Shown: piece by piece, positions 53,746 through 62,846 of the stretch
How positions within the stretch are numbered: position 1 is the stretch's first letter
How the letters are laid out: each line of letters opens with the position of its first letter
From: Scheffersomyces stipitis CBS 6054
Taxonomy: Eukaryota; Ascomycota; Pichiomycetes; Serinales; Debaryomycetaceae
Length of the DNA: 64,000 bases
Direction of reading: 5' to 3'
NCBI RefSeq assembly: GCF_000209165.1
Contig: NC_009042.1
Span: forward strand, 1,612,001 to 1,676,000
The notes under the pieces: model-generated
Told to the model about the DNA's origin: nothing
What the model saw: the letters and a program-made list of their open reading frames with translations, nothing else
Database searches by the model: none
Position numbers and translations under genes: made by a program

Positions 53746-54207
53746 TCAACGCCTTGCGTCGTTAGTCTCCTTGAATCTTGGTTTATAAACATAGCAAGAT
53801 TTATTTTCCACCGACCGCCCCATCTTTGAAAGCTCTACTTCTTTCTTGTTATTCTTCGAACTAACGTTGAACCGCTTTTGTTTTAGCGATGCTTTCAATT
53901 CATCTACTTTGGTTGCAATTTCTTCTTCTTCGACACCCTGCTCTTCTAACTCATCTCGTAGTTCAATGCACTTCAATTCCACTTCTCTGTTCCTATTGTG
54001 ATCTATTATTTCCATTTTCGCTTCAATACGATAATGGCGATTCTTAGATTCTCTTTCAAGGTTCCTCTTTTTCTTCTTTTCAACCTTTCGCTTTTCATAA
54101 TGAGTTGCTTTGACTTTCAAATCTTCATCCTTTGCTAAACTTTGCTGTACGTAGCCAGATGTGCCAGATCCCCTAGCAGATCCTAATCCTATTCCATTAT
54201 AAGACAT
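53746..54207 (-). CDS. CWC21: spliceosomal protein Cwc21
   Basis: 153 residues. The start MSYNGIGLGSARGSGTSGYV is the SRRM2/Cwc21 signature that contacts Prp8 and Snu114 near the catalytic centre. Residues 30-75 are a basic coiled segment, and the cwf21 domain follows at about 80-110 (IELRDELEEQGVEEEEIATK VDELK pattern). S. cerevisiae Cwc21 has 135 residues. No RS tail is present. The protein acts in 5' splice-site positioning. Confidence 0.92.
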   Translation of the reverse strand: MSYNGIGLGSARGSGTSGYVQQSLAKDEDLKVKATHYEKRKVEKKKKRNLERESKNRHYRIEAKMEIIDHNRNREVELKCIELRDELEEQGVEEEEIATKVDELKASLKQKRFNVSSKNNKKEVELSKMGRSVENKSCYVYKPRFKETNDARR

Positions 54208-54635
54208 CCCTATGAAGTTATTTCTTCCAATTTACGTAATGCACCCCACAACGAAATAACCACCGAACAATCTCAATATTTGGCCCCGTATTGCTTGTGA
54301 TAAATAGTATTTGAGTATTTATGAAAGACTGCTGTTGGGCTATTAGGGCAGAGTGTTGCTTGCAAACAAAGTCACTAGTATCAGACAACTTTCCCAGTTT
54401 GGAAGGTGTATTTAATGGATCGATTTATTCTACATTTGAACGCGGGTCTTTCGAAAAAAATTTTAGAATTTGAGGCGACAGTTCCTCGAAGACCACTTGG
54501 ACTCAGGCTCAACATCAGTATTTATATTCTCAGTTTCCCACGTATTTCTCCAGCTGTTGAAGCAGACATTTCAAATTCTCTTCCCATACCAGAAAAGATT
54601 CGAATTGCTCATTCGTATCATACATATCCAAAAGG
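54208..54635. other. divergent promoter region, CWC21 / MNN2-family gene
   Basis: 428 bp. A short frame at 54406 overlaps the mannosyltransferase start and has no recognisable product. Confidence 0.5.
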
Positions 54636-56429
54636 ATGATTCATAGATTACCAAAAGCCAAAACAAGGTTGGCTATCACGATCTTTATATTGATATTTCT
54701 ATTCATAACAGCCAGATTTTCCTCACACAAACGGTATGATGTCAAAGTAATGCAAGATAATGAAGTTATGGTAGGTGATATAGAGCGATTGTACCAAGAG
54801 CAGCAGATACACGAATTGAAGCTCAACGACGTCGATATTCCAATTAGTCCGGAAGAATCTCATCTACAAGAGAAAAGCAAGAATGTATTACTTTCTCAAG
54901 CATTTTGGAACAAGATATTTACAATTATTTCTGAAGCTAAGGTGAACATAACAAAGGATGATCTTCCCAAAGCTGTCAAGTTTCTCGCCAAGTCTGAGCA
55001 GAAAGAAGGTCCCAACACAAAGGAAGTATTACTTTCCAAAGCTGAAATATCAGACGACGTTTTTAAGGAATTTAAAGATAAACACGATCAATTTTTAGAT
55101 GTGTTACCTTTGAAGATATCGGAAAGTGCTTACAAGAAAGGAACTAGAGGGGTTGTTATGGTGGGTGGAGGTCGGTTTTCATGGCTATCCTATCTATCGT
55201 TGATAGCCCTACGTGAGACAGGATCACAGCTTCCAGTTGAGATTGTAATGCCAAAACTTCAAGATTACGAGAGAGAATTGGAGTTTTGCAATACAATTTT
55301 ACCAAAATTGAAAGCAACTTGCGTTGTTCTACATGAGACTTTGGGCGATGAAATCATGGAAAAATGGTCATCAAACTTTGCTAACTATCAATTCAAATCG
55401 TTGTCCCTACTCATGTCATCTTTTGAGCAGGTTCTTTTGTTAGACTCCGATAACATCATTCTCTCTAACCCTGATTCAATCTTTGAAACCAAGTTATTCA
55501 AATACTATGGTATGATTACCTGGCCAGATTATTGGAAAAGAACTATATCTCCCAAATATTATCAGATTGCTGGAATCGATGTGAACGAGAGAAAGAGGGT
55601 TAGATTCAATCGTTTTCCATTGAATGTAGCTACATCTCCCGGAGAGAATGTTGACCATGAAGATATGAACAACGTTCCATTCCATGACTTAGAAGGAGCA
55701 ATGCCAGATTTGTCTACAGAATCTGGTCAATTGATAATTGATAAGTCTAGCCACGGGAGAACGCTATTGTTGGCATTATACTACAATATGTATGGACCCC
55801 GGTTGTACTATAAATTATTCTCCTTAGGAGAACAAGGTGAGGGCGATAAGGATACCTTTGTAGCAGCTGCAACCGTCACACATCAAAAATTTTATCAGGT
55901 TAAATCTTTCATTCAAACATTTGGCTATCTTGATTCCGAGGGAAGATTTCAAGGAGTTGCTATGGGTCAAAAGGACCCACTTACAGATTATGACAAGTTC
56001 CAAGATAAAGCATTGAAACCTATATTTAACGAAGAGAGCAACCCAAAATCTATTCCTGAGCAGATAGACATACTTCAGGGCGTTATGGACAACGATTTTA
56101 GCGACAACAATGGAGTTCCAATATTTGCAATTCATTGCAACTATCCAAAGCTAGACCCATTACAACTACTTGATAGGGATGATCTCTTCGATAAGGAAAA
56201 AAACCGTTTGAGGTATAGGTTATACGGTTCAATGAGTTATAAGAAATTCATAACTACCAGTAGTGGAGAGAGAAAGCTTGCAAAAATAGATTTTGAACAT
56301 GAACAGTGGACGCACATGCGGTCTATTTTATGTGAAGAAAAATTACACTTCGTCCATTTTGACAAACACAATATGGACGACATATGTAAATTTATTAACA
56401 ACCAAGTTGAATTTTTAACAGCTGAGTAA
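54636..56429 (+). CDS. alpha-1,2-mannosyltransferase, MNN2/MNN5 family
   Basis: 597 residues, type II Golgi membrane protein: a short basic cytosolic tail (MIHRLPKAKTR), one TM at about 12-28, and a lumenal GT71 domain. GTRGVVMVGGGRFSW and SLSLLMSSFEQVLLLDSDN carry the expected nucleotide-sugar elements, with DSDN near residue 270 as the DxD Mn-binding motif. STESGQLIIDKSSHGRTLLLALYYNMYGP and GEGDKDTFVAAA are further family blocks. Mnn2-type enzymes add alpha-1,2 mannose branches to N-glycan outer chains of the wall mannan. The family has several members in Candida-type yeasts, so the paralogue is not named. Confidence 0.9.
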   Translation: MIHRLPKAKTRLAITIFILIFLFITARFSSHKRYDVKVMQDNEVMVGDIERLYQEQQIHELKLNDVDIPISPEESHLQEKSKNVLLSQAFWNKIFTIISEAKVNITKDDLPKAVKFLAKSEQKEGPNTKEVLLSKAEISDDVFKEFKDKHDQFLDVLPLKISESAYKKGTRGVVMVGGGRFSWLSYLSLIALRETGSQLPVEIVMPKLQDYERELEFCNTILPKLKATCVVLHETLGDEIMEKWSSNFANYQFKSLSLLMSSFEQVLLLDSDNIILSNPDSIFETKLFKYYGMITWPDYWKRTISPKYYQIAGIDVNERKRVRFNRFPLNVATSPGENVDHEDMNNVPFHDLEGAMPDLSTESGQLIIDKSSHGRTLLLALYYNMYGPRLYYKLFSLGEQGEGDKDTFVAAATVTHQKFYQVKSFIQTFGYLDSEGRFQGVAMGQKDPLTDYDKFQDKALKPIFNEESNPKSIPEQIDILQGVMDNDFSDNNGVPIFAIHCNYPKLDPLQLLDRDDLFDKEKNRLRYRLYGSMSYKKFITTSSGERKLAKIDFEHEQWTHMRSILCEEKLHFVHFDKHNMDDICKFINNQVEFLTAE

Positions 56430-57419
56430 TTAAGAAAGACTGTGTATCAATTTCATACTCAGTATTGAGAAAAAACATATGCTTAACTTGACATATAAGG
56501 GTGAAATGTAATAATTATGGCAATATTTTGACTGTCCAATACATTAAGCTTCACCAGAAAATTAGAGTACTTTCTATATAACTTAACCATAAGCTTTTTA
56601 TAAATTGCAGTTCAATGCACTAAAGAGGGATTGTGGGCGTCATCAGCAATCACCATTCAACTGTAAGGTAGACAATGCTCTCAGTATTCGTGTATTATTC
56701 TATAAATGGTCTACAATGCCTAATTTCCGACGGCTCATCAAATATGGTGTCTTCGGTTTGAGAAAGGATATTAGAAGAGAGACACTCCCAGGAAGTGTCG
56801 GGGGATAGACAGAGTATGCAGTCATAGAGTAGAGGAGGTAACTGTGAGCTCTGTTGAATTTTATGGTCTCTACTTGTAAACCCTCTTAATTGACTGACCG
56901 TTTGAAATTTGTCTTTGGTATTCATTATTTGATACAACTGAACTGGCCAAGACGGAAATACCGAACTCTATAGTTATTCAACAAGTCATTCTCCAAACTT
57001 CTAGAATAACCCCCCTCAAGTGAATCATAAATAGATTAATTATTAACATGAAAACTACTCTAAACTTTGAGGATCCTGGCTCTCTTCATGGATCTTTATT
57101 ACAATATTGCCTGCACAACAGAGTGGCACCGCTTGTCTGCATTCGTGCTTGATTTTCATAACTCTTGATAATGAAGTTAATCATATATCCTAAACTAAAT
57201 ATTGGAATATAACCACCTTATTTACATTTATTTTCTCTTCCTGGAAGCTTGGAAGACTCTTCTGCAATAACATTTCGTGAGGTTCAACTGAAGAGTATTT
57301 CTAGTAGTACAGCACTTGCTATGGTGAACTTCCTTTTTGCACCTATGAAGCCATGTCTGTATACACTCACTCGGTAGTTGATTGCAGCTATTACTTCATT
57401 TCCTCCAATTTCAAAAAAT
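56430..57419. other. intergenic interval with dispersed repeat
   Basis: No gene recognised. It contains the repeat at 56852-57150 that is related to the block at 60399-60700. Confidence 0.5.
56852..57150. repeat. dispersed repeat D, copy 1 (LTR-like end)
   Basis: Related to 60399-60700: shared words include ctagaataacc, ccctcaa, gattaattat, actttgaggat and ttgcctgcaca in the same order. The part 56852-56983 begins TGTTGAA and ends TTCAACA, as the LTRs nearby do, and a purine-rich strand complement (gaggggggtt) lies 20-30 bp beyond, so it may be a degenerate LTR with a polypurine tract on the minus strand. No matching target-site duplication was found. Confidence 0.5.
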
Positions 57420-57788
57420 ATGACTGAAAGAAGCAGAATTAAAAAGAACACATTGAATGACAACAAAACAGCAGAGGAAACAGTTGGGGAACAATTTCGG
57501 AGTCCAGATGCAGAGGTGGCAGAAACATCAGCGATCAAGAAATGCGAACTCTTCAGAGTACTCAGAGCCGAACGGTATTCTTTTGAAGATAAGAAATCCG
57601 AAACATTTGAGTATCAAGACAAAGATCCCGCGACTGGATTTGTATTGTTGCCAGAAATTTATGTCGGCGCTATCAATATGGAGTCGTTATACTTGTATGC
57701 AAATGTCAGTAGAAAGGATATCATATCAATAAGAGACCTTAACTCTTCTCTTATTGACTACTGGGCAAAATATCCAGAAAATAATTAA
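57420..57788 (+). CDS. unrecognised 122-residue ORF at the edge of the retroelement cluster
   Basis: Starts at the ATG at 57420; earlier open sequence has no ATG. The first 55 residues are charged and polar, followed by a more structured half with FVLLPEIYVGAINMESLYL and ISIRDLNSSLIDYW. No Cys-rich, HTH or enzymatic motif is seen. It stops 37 bp before the last codons of the minus-strand pol remnant. It may be a real small gene, a fragment or chance. I do not recognise it. Confidence 0.4.
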   Translation: MTERSRIKKNTLNDNKTAEETVGEQFRSPDAEVAETSAIKKCELFRVLRAERYSFEDKKSETFEYQDKDPATGFVLLPEIYVGAINMESLYLYANVSRKDIISIRDLNSSLIDYWAKYPENN

Positions 57789-57824
57789 AAAGGTAGCCGC
57801 CCAAAAAAGGATGAATTAGAATAT

Positions 57825-60270
57825 TTATAGACGGATCCGAGGTGGAAAAGATAGATGCTCCGAGATTGTGGAACGATCAGCACCAAGAGAAGAGACTCGA
57901 GTAGCAGAAGACACTGAAGTAGTTAATGGGGCTGGATAAAGAGAACGCACCGGGGTATGAGTCGACGGAGGCTGCGACAGAGGAGTAGTAGATGCAGCAG
58001 GAGAGACCGGTGTCGAAGCAGACGACAGAGCGGCAGATGAACCTGGCGATTGAGCAACAGTACTGCCAGATGGCGTGGATGGAGGCGAGGGAGATGGGGC
58101 CAGAGATACACGAGGACCCTGAGTGAGGCCTGGAGCGGGTGCCAGAATAGAATGAAAACTGCCACCACCACTACCTCCACCACCAATGGAGGTAGCCGAC
58201 ACGACAGTTGACGTCAGAGGTCTTACAAAAGGAAAGACATTTTCCTGGAACCGAACATGAGAAGAGGTAATCACTTGTCTGGTAGCGAGGTCATAAACAA
58301 GATGAGCTTTCCGAAACGGATCAGCTCCAAGATAAACACCCTTGATTGCACGAGCGACCAACTTCAGTTGACGGTGATTAGGTGGAACATTCACAAAGGC
58401 AGCACACCCAAACACTTTAAGTTGAGATAAGATAGGCCTCGCGCCATGCCAGAGTTCAAATGGGGAGCGATTTTGGAGAACAGGTGTTGGTAGCCGGTTT
58501 AGGAGAAATGCAGCATGTTGGAGTGCATGCGGGAAGAGCGGTGAAGGAAGAGAACACGCAGTGATCATGGTACGCGTATTATCAAGAACAGAGCGAATCG
58601 CTCTTTCAGCACGTCCATTTTGGTGTGAGTTACCAGGCACAGTGAGCTGGGTCTGGATCCCTTCTGCCGCAAAGAATGAAGTAAGCGTCAGATTGACAAA
58701 CTCACCTCCATTGTCAGAACGAACAGACACGGTAGCCACCACGACTGGAGAAGTGGTTTGTCCATGCCTTAATAACTTTGATAATGAAGTCCGCAGCATC
58801 CGATTTCTTGAGAATAGGGCCAACAGCCTTGAAGCGAGTAAAGTCGTCGAGAAGAATACAAAAATAAAACAACGAGGAGGGACCACCGGCATGAGGACCG
58901 GACAAATCACAGTGAAGAAGTTGCAAGGGAGCAGATGTGACTGGGCCGGTGGTCGTTTTGGGAATAACCCGAGTGCTCTTGGAGCTAAGACATGCTTCAC
59001 ATGAAATCGAGTCGGGAACAGCCGTGCGATGCATGTTCGGATATTTCAAGGCCAGACGAACGACAGTCGGAGAAGGGTGGCCAAGGCGAGCATGAACAAG
59101 AGCAGAGGCAGAAACAGGTGCCACACCAGGATCCGCAGCAGGAGCAGCGACCGTAACAGGAGCGGGGGCCGAGTAGGCAGAGTGGTTAGCCCGCGAGACA
59201 GTCGAGGGGCGGACGATTTCAAGACACAGCAAGTAAAGATTTCTCAGGTCTCTGGTGGCAAGTTGGCCATACTTAGGGTGAACAATATCATCATGAGAGA
59301 TAACAAGTTTGTCACCCGTAGTAGTTACAGCCAGGATGGAAAGAAGATTCTGAGTACAGTCAGGAACGTAAAGAACATTGAAGACCCGAATCTTCTGGCC
59401 ATGGAGATCAAGAGTACCGCGACCGGCAATCGAGAGAGGCTCGTGACCGGCGTTCATGACAGAACCAAAGTGAGGAATGATGTCATGGAAGAGACTTCTA
59501 TCGTTACAAATGTGGGTAGAAGCACCTGAATCAAAAATAAAGCTGGCAGAGGAAGAAGAAGCCAAGAGGGCATAGTGGGTGTAGTGAGCGAGATGAGCCT
59601 AGTAAGCACCGGGCTGGTCAAAACCAAAGGTCAGAGCATCATCCGCGAGAGCATAATGAGCAGCAGGCTTTGGACGAGAGCCGTGCTTCCTGCGGTGCTT
59701 TCCTGGACCGCCAGGACCGAAACGAGAAGCCATACGAGGAACTTCACCCTCACGATAAGGAGCAGGGCAGTTCTTGGCCATATGACCACACCCATAGCAG
59801 TTGTAGCAATCAAGCTGCCAAATCAGATCCGTACCTTTTGTTGAAATTCAGAGAATTGAAACTATAATTGTAATCTAACAATCAGATAACTATGTGCAGT
59901 ACTGGCTGCAAATTTACAAATAAGGAAGTTCCACTGGTCCTATCTCTGAGAATAGGAGTAACCCCTTATCAGACCCGCCTCAACGGAATAGAACTTATCC
60001 GTAATGAAATTGGAGGCGGGCTAGAGATAAGAATAGGGGGAGATAAGAATATGAACAAGGGGGAAGATAAGGGTGGTAGGATATTCTCCAATATCAGAAG
60101 AATAATCAGAACTTGAAATTGAACTTCATTATCAAGAGTTAACTATATCTTTATTAATATACAATGTCTAATTTTCAACACCTTTAGCCTTGATCAAGTT
60201 CCTGGTGACAGGACCCGAAGGTGAAGACAATGAGGTAAGGGCATAAGCAGATTGATATTGAAATGAGAAT
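57825..60270 (-). pseudogene. Ty1/copia gag-pol remnant (element 1), GC-rich, truncated
   Basis: Read from 60270 down to 57825. The gag end carries a zinc knuckle CYNCYGCGHMAKNC (CX2CX4HX4C), interrupted by the solo LTR at 59839-60180. After an in-frame TAG at 59601-59599 the same frame continues into protease (FIFDSGASTHICND) and integrase: HARLGHPSP and CEACLSSKSTR (HHCC), LLHCDLSGPH with the first catalytic Asp. A frameshift near 58735-58760 moves the rest (RSDNGGEF, second Asp; NSHQNGRAERA, Glu) to another frame, which ends at 57825 after KLVARAIKGVYLG and a Pro/Ser-rich tail. Reverse transcriptase and RNase H are absent. It is visibly more GC-rich than host genes. Non-functional as it stands. 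Confidence 0.85.
59839..60180 (+). mobile_element. solo LTR, family A, copy 1
   Basis: 342 bp, TGTTGAAA...TTTTCAACA ends. A 5-bp duplication CCTTT (59834-59838 and 60181-60185) marks the insertion, which splits the gag of element 1. It is identical to copy 2 except for lacking a 19-bp block containing TATAAATA. A candidate gag ATG at 60164 lies 17 bp before the LTR end. Confidence 0.93.
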
Positions 60271-60319
60271 TGTTGATATGATGGTCTCTAGTTTATGTAG
60301 ACCTCTTGATTGCCTATCC
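60256..60319. repeat. 64-bp duplicated unit, copy 1
   Basis: Repeats at 60384-60447 with three mismatches. The LTR-C fragment 60320-60385 lies between the copies. Confidence 0.8.
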
Positions 60320-60385
60320 TGTTGAAATCCGGTATTAGATAAAGTTTGATAATGCATGGATATGCATGATCTAGAAAATATCGTA
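60320..60385 (+). mobile_element. fragment of LTR family C
   Basis: 66 bp matching the first bases of the LTR at 62379 with one mismatch (g for a near position 40). It is a 5'-end fragment, with no other LTR parts attached. Confidence 0.8.
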
Positions 60386-60447
60386 TTGAGATGTGAATTG
60401 TTGATATGATGGACTCTAGTTTATGTAGACCTCTTGATTGCCTATCC
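60384..60447. repeat. 64-bp duplicated unit, copy 2
   Basis: Second copy of the unit at 60256-60319. Confidence 0.8.
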
Positions 60448-60700
60448 ATGTTGTAATTTGTCTGTCTTCTTCTTTATCTTGATACAACTGTTTAAAACAA
60501 GGCGCGCAACTTGTCTATATGGATACAGCGTATCCTACAGTTGTTCAATATGTTATTCTCTACATCTCTAGAATAACCTCCCTCAAATGAATCGTAAATT
60601 GATTAATTATAAACGTATAAACTTTTTCAAGACTTTGAGGATTTCAGCTTTCTTTTATACCTCAGAGTTGCCTGCACATCAGTGCGGCTTAATTTGCAAC
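60399..60700. repeat. dispersed repeat D, copy 2
   Basis: Begins TGTTGATATG and shares ordered words with 56852-57150. A second, 5-bp-longer start of the same type is at 60271. No target-site duplication seen. Confidence 0.55.
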
Positions 60701-60972
60701 CTGTGCGTTTCTGAATAATGCTTCTCATCTGAAATATTATTTCTTGCATTCGCAGTTTTCTTGCACGCTCAGTTTCTTGTTATATAACTAAACTTCAATC
60801 TATTGGATTACTCTAGATTTCCAATCTCAACAAGAGTTGCCTGCACATCAGTGCGGCTTAATTTGCATCTGAAATATTATTTCTTGCATTCGCAGTTTTC
60901 TTGCACGCTCAGTTTCTTGTTATATAACTAAACTTCAATCTATTGGATTACTCTAGATTTCCAATCTCAACA
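60664..60972. repeat. two-copy tandem repeat (169 and 140 bp)
   Basis: Unit agagttgcctgcacatcag... occurs at 60664-60832 and 60833-60972. The first copy has a 29-bp extra block, and the rest looks identical. The second copy contains the last codons and stop of the split gene on the minus strand, so the first copy duplicates that gene end. Confidence 0.9.
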
Positions 60973-61786
60973 TTATCTTCATACGAACTTAATTGTTCAA
61001 TAAGAATTGACTCTATATCGTCTCTTTTACCTTCTCTCACTGTAGTAACTACTTGATGTTGAATATGCTGATATCAAACCTAAAAGCATATTCTATATTC
61101 TATTTTTAATCCAATGCGTAAACTTTATGAATGCAGGATTTGCAGCCATTCAGACATAATTGTGCACAGTAATGTGATAAGATAACATCTACCAATGAGA
61201 ATCAATTATGTCCGACTAACCTGAAATTCTGGTCATGTCGTTTCATTTCATCCTGATGAGGGGTCAGCCTGTGATTGTATTTGGCATCTATATAAGGGGG
61301 TCTTACTCCCCCTTCTCCTTTCTAACTTTCTATAACTTTTCTTCTTCTATATGGAAATTATCTATCTTAAATAAGTTAATCAATATACTGTCCTACATTA
61401 TGAACAATCCGATTCAATCTACTGAGCTTCCAAAGCAAACAGTTCAACACTTGAGACGCTTTTGTATCATCGCCGCTACTTAAAAACACTGCCCACCACA
61501 AGCATTCAGTTTCTTCGTTACTGTATGTTACTGGGAAAGTAGGAGCACCATCGCCCTGGACAAGCATACTATAACCACTTTCATTCCATGCTATATACTC
61601 TTGAAAATAATCAGGACATGTTAACGCCTCAGGCTTTCGTACATCATATAAGTTGACATTACTTTTCAAGTTCACCCGTTGCAACAGCGAGTTCTTCCAG
61701 CTCAACTTTCCTAGCTTCCTTTCGCCTTTCGTAGTAGGTACGGCCGATACAATAGCCAACAAAACCAGAAAGACAAGGGTAAACAA
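60948..61786 (-). pseudogene. small secreted-type protein gene split by a solo LTR
   Basis: The minus-strand frame begins with a hydrophobic signal-like stretch (LVFLVLLAIVSAVPTTKGERK) and continues with Cys-containing segments (ALTCPDYFQEY, EETECLWWAVF) to 61450, where the LTR 61057-61449 interrupts it. After the LTR and one copy of the duplication, the frame resumes and runs 36 codons to a stop at 60948. The present LTR-encoded tail ends at 61376. No ATG precedes the signal-like stretch in frame, since a TGA lies 7 codons upstream; an ATG at 61820 is in another frame, so a second lesion or an unseen exon is possible. No known family was recognised. Confidence 0.6.
61057..61449 (+). mobile_element. 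solo LTR, family B
   Basis: 393 bp, TGTTGAA...TTCAACA ends, flanked by a 5-bp duplication CTTGA (61052-61056 and 61450-61454). It holds TATATAAG at 61289-61296, a hairpin of AAGGGGG/CCCCCTT at 61294-61314, and a candidate gag ATG at 61400, 47 bp before the end. Confidence 0.93.
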
Positions 61787-61916
61787 ACTGATTGAAAAGA
61801 TTATTCAGGAGGGTCTTCATGCGCTTCTGATTTCCTTCGATATTGCTCTAGTCTTTGAACAGATCGTTGGCTTTCTGTCCGTTTGCTGAATTCGGTTGAT
61901 GTGGAAGTGTTTTTCT

Positions 61917-62277
61917 TGTTGAAATTCAGAGAATTGAAACTATAATTGTAATCTAACAATCAGATAACTATGTGCAGTACTGGCTGCAAATTTACAAATA
62001 AGGAAGTTCCACTGGTCCTATCTCTGAGAATAGGAGTAACCCCTTATCAGACCCGCCTCAACGGAATAGAACTTATCCGTAATGAAATTGGAGGCGGGCT
62101 AGAGATAAGAATAGGGGGAGATAAGAATATGAACAAGGGGGAAGATAAGGGGTTCTGAACAATATAAATATGGTAGGATATTCTCCAATATCAGAAGAAT
62201 AATCAGAACTTGAAATTGAACTTCATTATCAAGAGTTAACTATATCTTTATTAATATACAATGTCTAATTTTCAACA
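61917..62277 (+). mobile_element. LTR, family A, copy 2
   Basis: 361 bp, TGTTGAAA...TTTTCAACA ends. It contains the 19-bp block with TATAAATA (62163-62170) missing from copy 1. Flanking 5-mers differ (tttct and actac), so this is not a simple solo LTR with intact duplication. No primer site follows; a gag fragment does. A candidate gag ATG is at 62261. Confidence 0.9.
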
Positions 62278-62378
62278 ACTACTCTCTCCTCTGCTGGACT
62301 GAAGTCTCACCAGAAAGCTCCTGCCACCTCTCCTATCTGGAATACCCGTTGCTATACGTGCTCTGGTAAGGGCCACCG
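62278..62378 (+). pseudogene. copia gag zinc-knuckle fragment
   Basis: 34 codons open between two LTRs, ending in WNTRCYTCSGKGHR, the first half of a CX2CX4HX4C knuckle. The fragment is cut by the LTR beginning at 62379. It is not in frame with the ATG inside the adjoining family-A LTR. Confidence 0.7.
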
Positions 62379-62846
62379 TGTTGAAATCCGGTATTAGATA
62401 AAGTTTGATAATGCATGAATATGCATGATCTAGAAAATATCGTAGATACCGGATATTGATAATCTAATAGATTTGGCTGCAACTCTTGTGAGAGCAAATC
62501 ATATATCATAATAAGGATATGGTGGTAATAGAAAACACAATGGCAGGTATACAGAGAGGATAATAGAACCCCACACGGACATATGGAAACAGATGTGGAG
62601 AAAGGTCTCAACCCCACAGCTATGAGATGAACGTGATGCAGAGAATAGGATCCATGAGATATTGAACAAGAATCACATGGAGCATGTGAGTGTGAGACAA
62701 CAACATAAATAAGGGTGGTATCCCCTTAGAGTTAGATAGACTTTCTAAATGTTTTAATAACGATAACGAGAACAACTTACAAGTTCTACCTTTACTGTTA
62801 ACAATTATTACACGTAAGACACTATGAATGCTTCTGAACTTCAACA
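62379..62846 (+). mobile_element. 5' LTR, family C, of element 2
   Basis: 468 bp, TGTTGAA...TTCAACA ends, immediately followed by a tRNA primer-binding site. The 5-bp flank is caccg; the partner is outside the window. A weak TATA-like stretch ataaataa is near 62705, and the gag ATG at 62824 lies inside the LTR. Confidence 0.9.

Noticed and set aside
59029..59529. 166-residue plus-strand frame
   Set aside because: Antisense to the pol remnant, Arg/Ser-rich, no recognisable domain.
59892..60116. 74-residue frame repeated at 61970
   Set aside because: Lies wholly within family-A LTRs; repetition follows from the LTR copies and not from a conserved gene.
60664..60972. TCTCAACA at 60832 and 60972 as LTR ends for repeat D
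   Set aside because: These bases belong to the coding end of the split gene and its duplicate, and no matching flanks were found.
61376..61449. C-terminal part of the minus-strand secreted-type frame as a real protein end
   Set aside because: These codons are inside the inserted LTR; the original end lies beyond it, at 60948.
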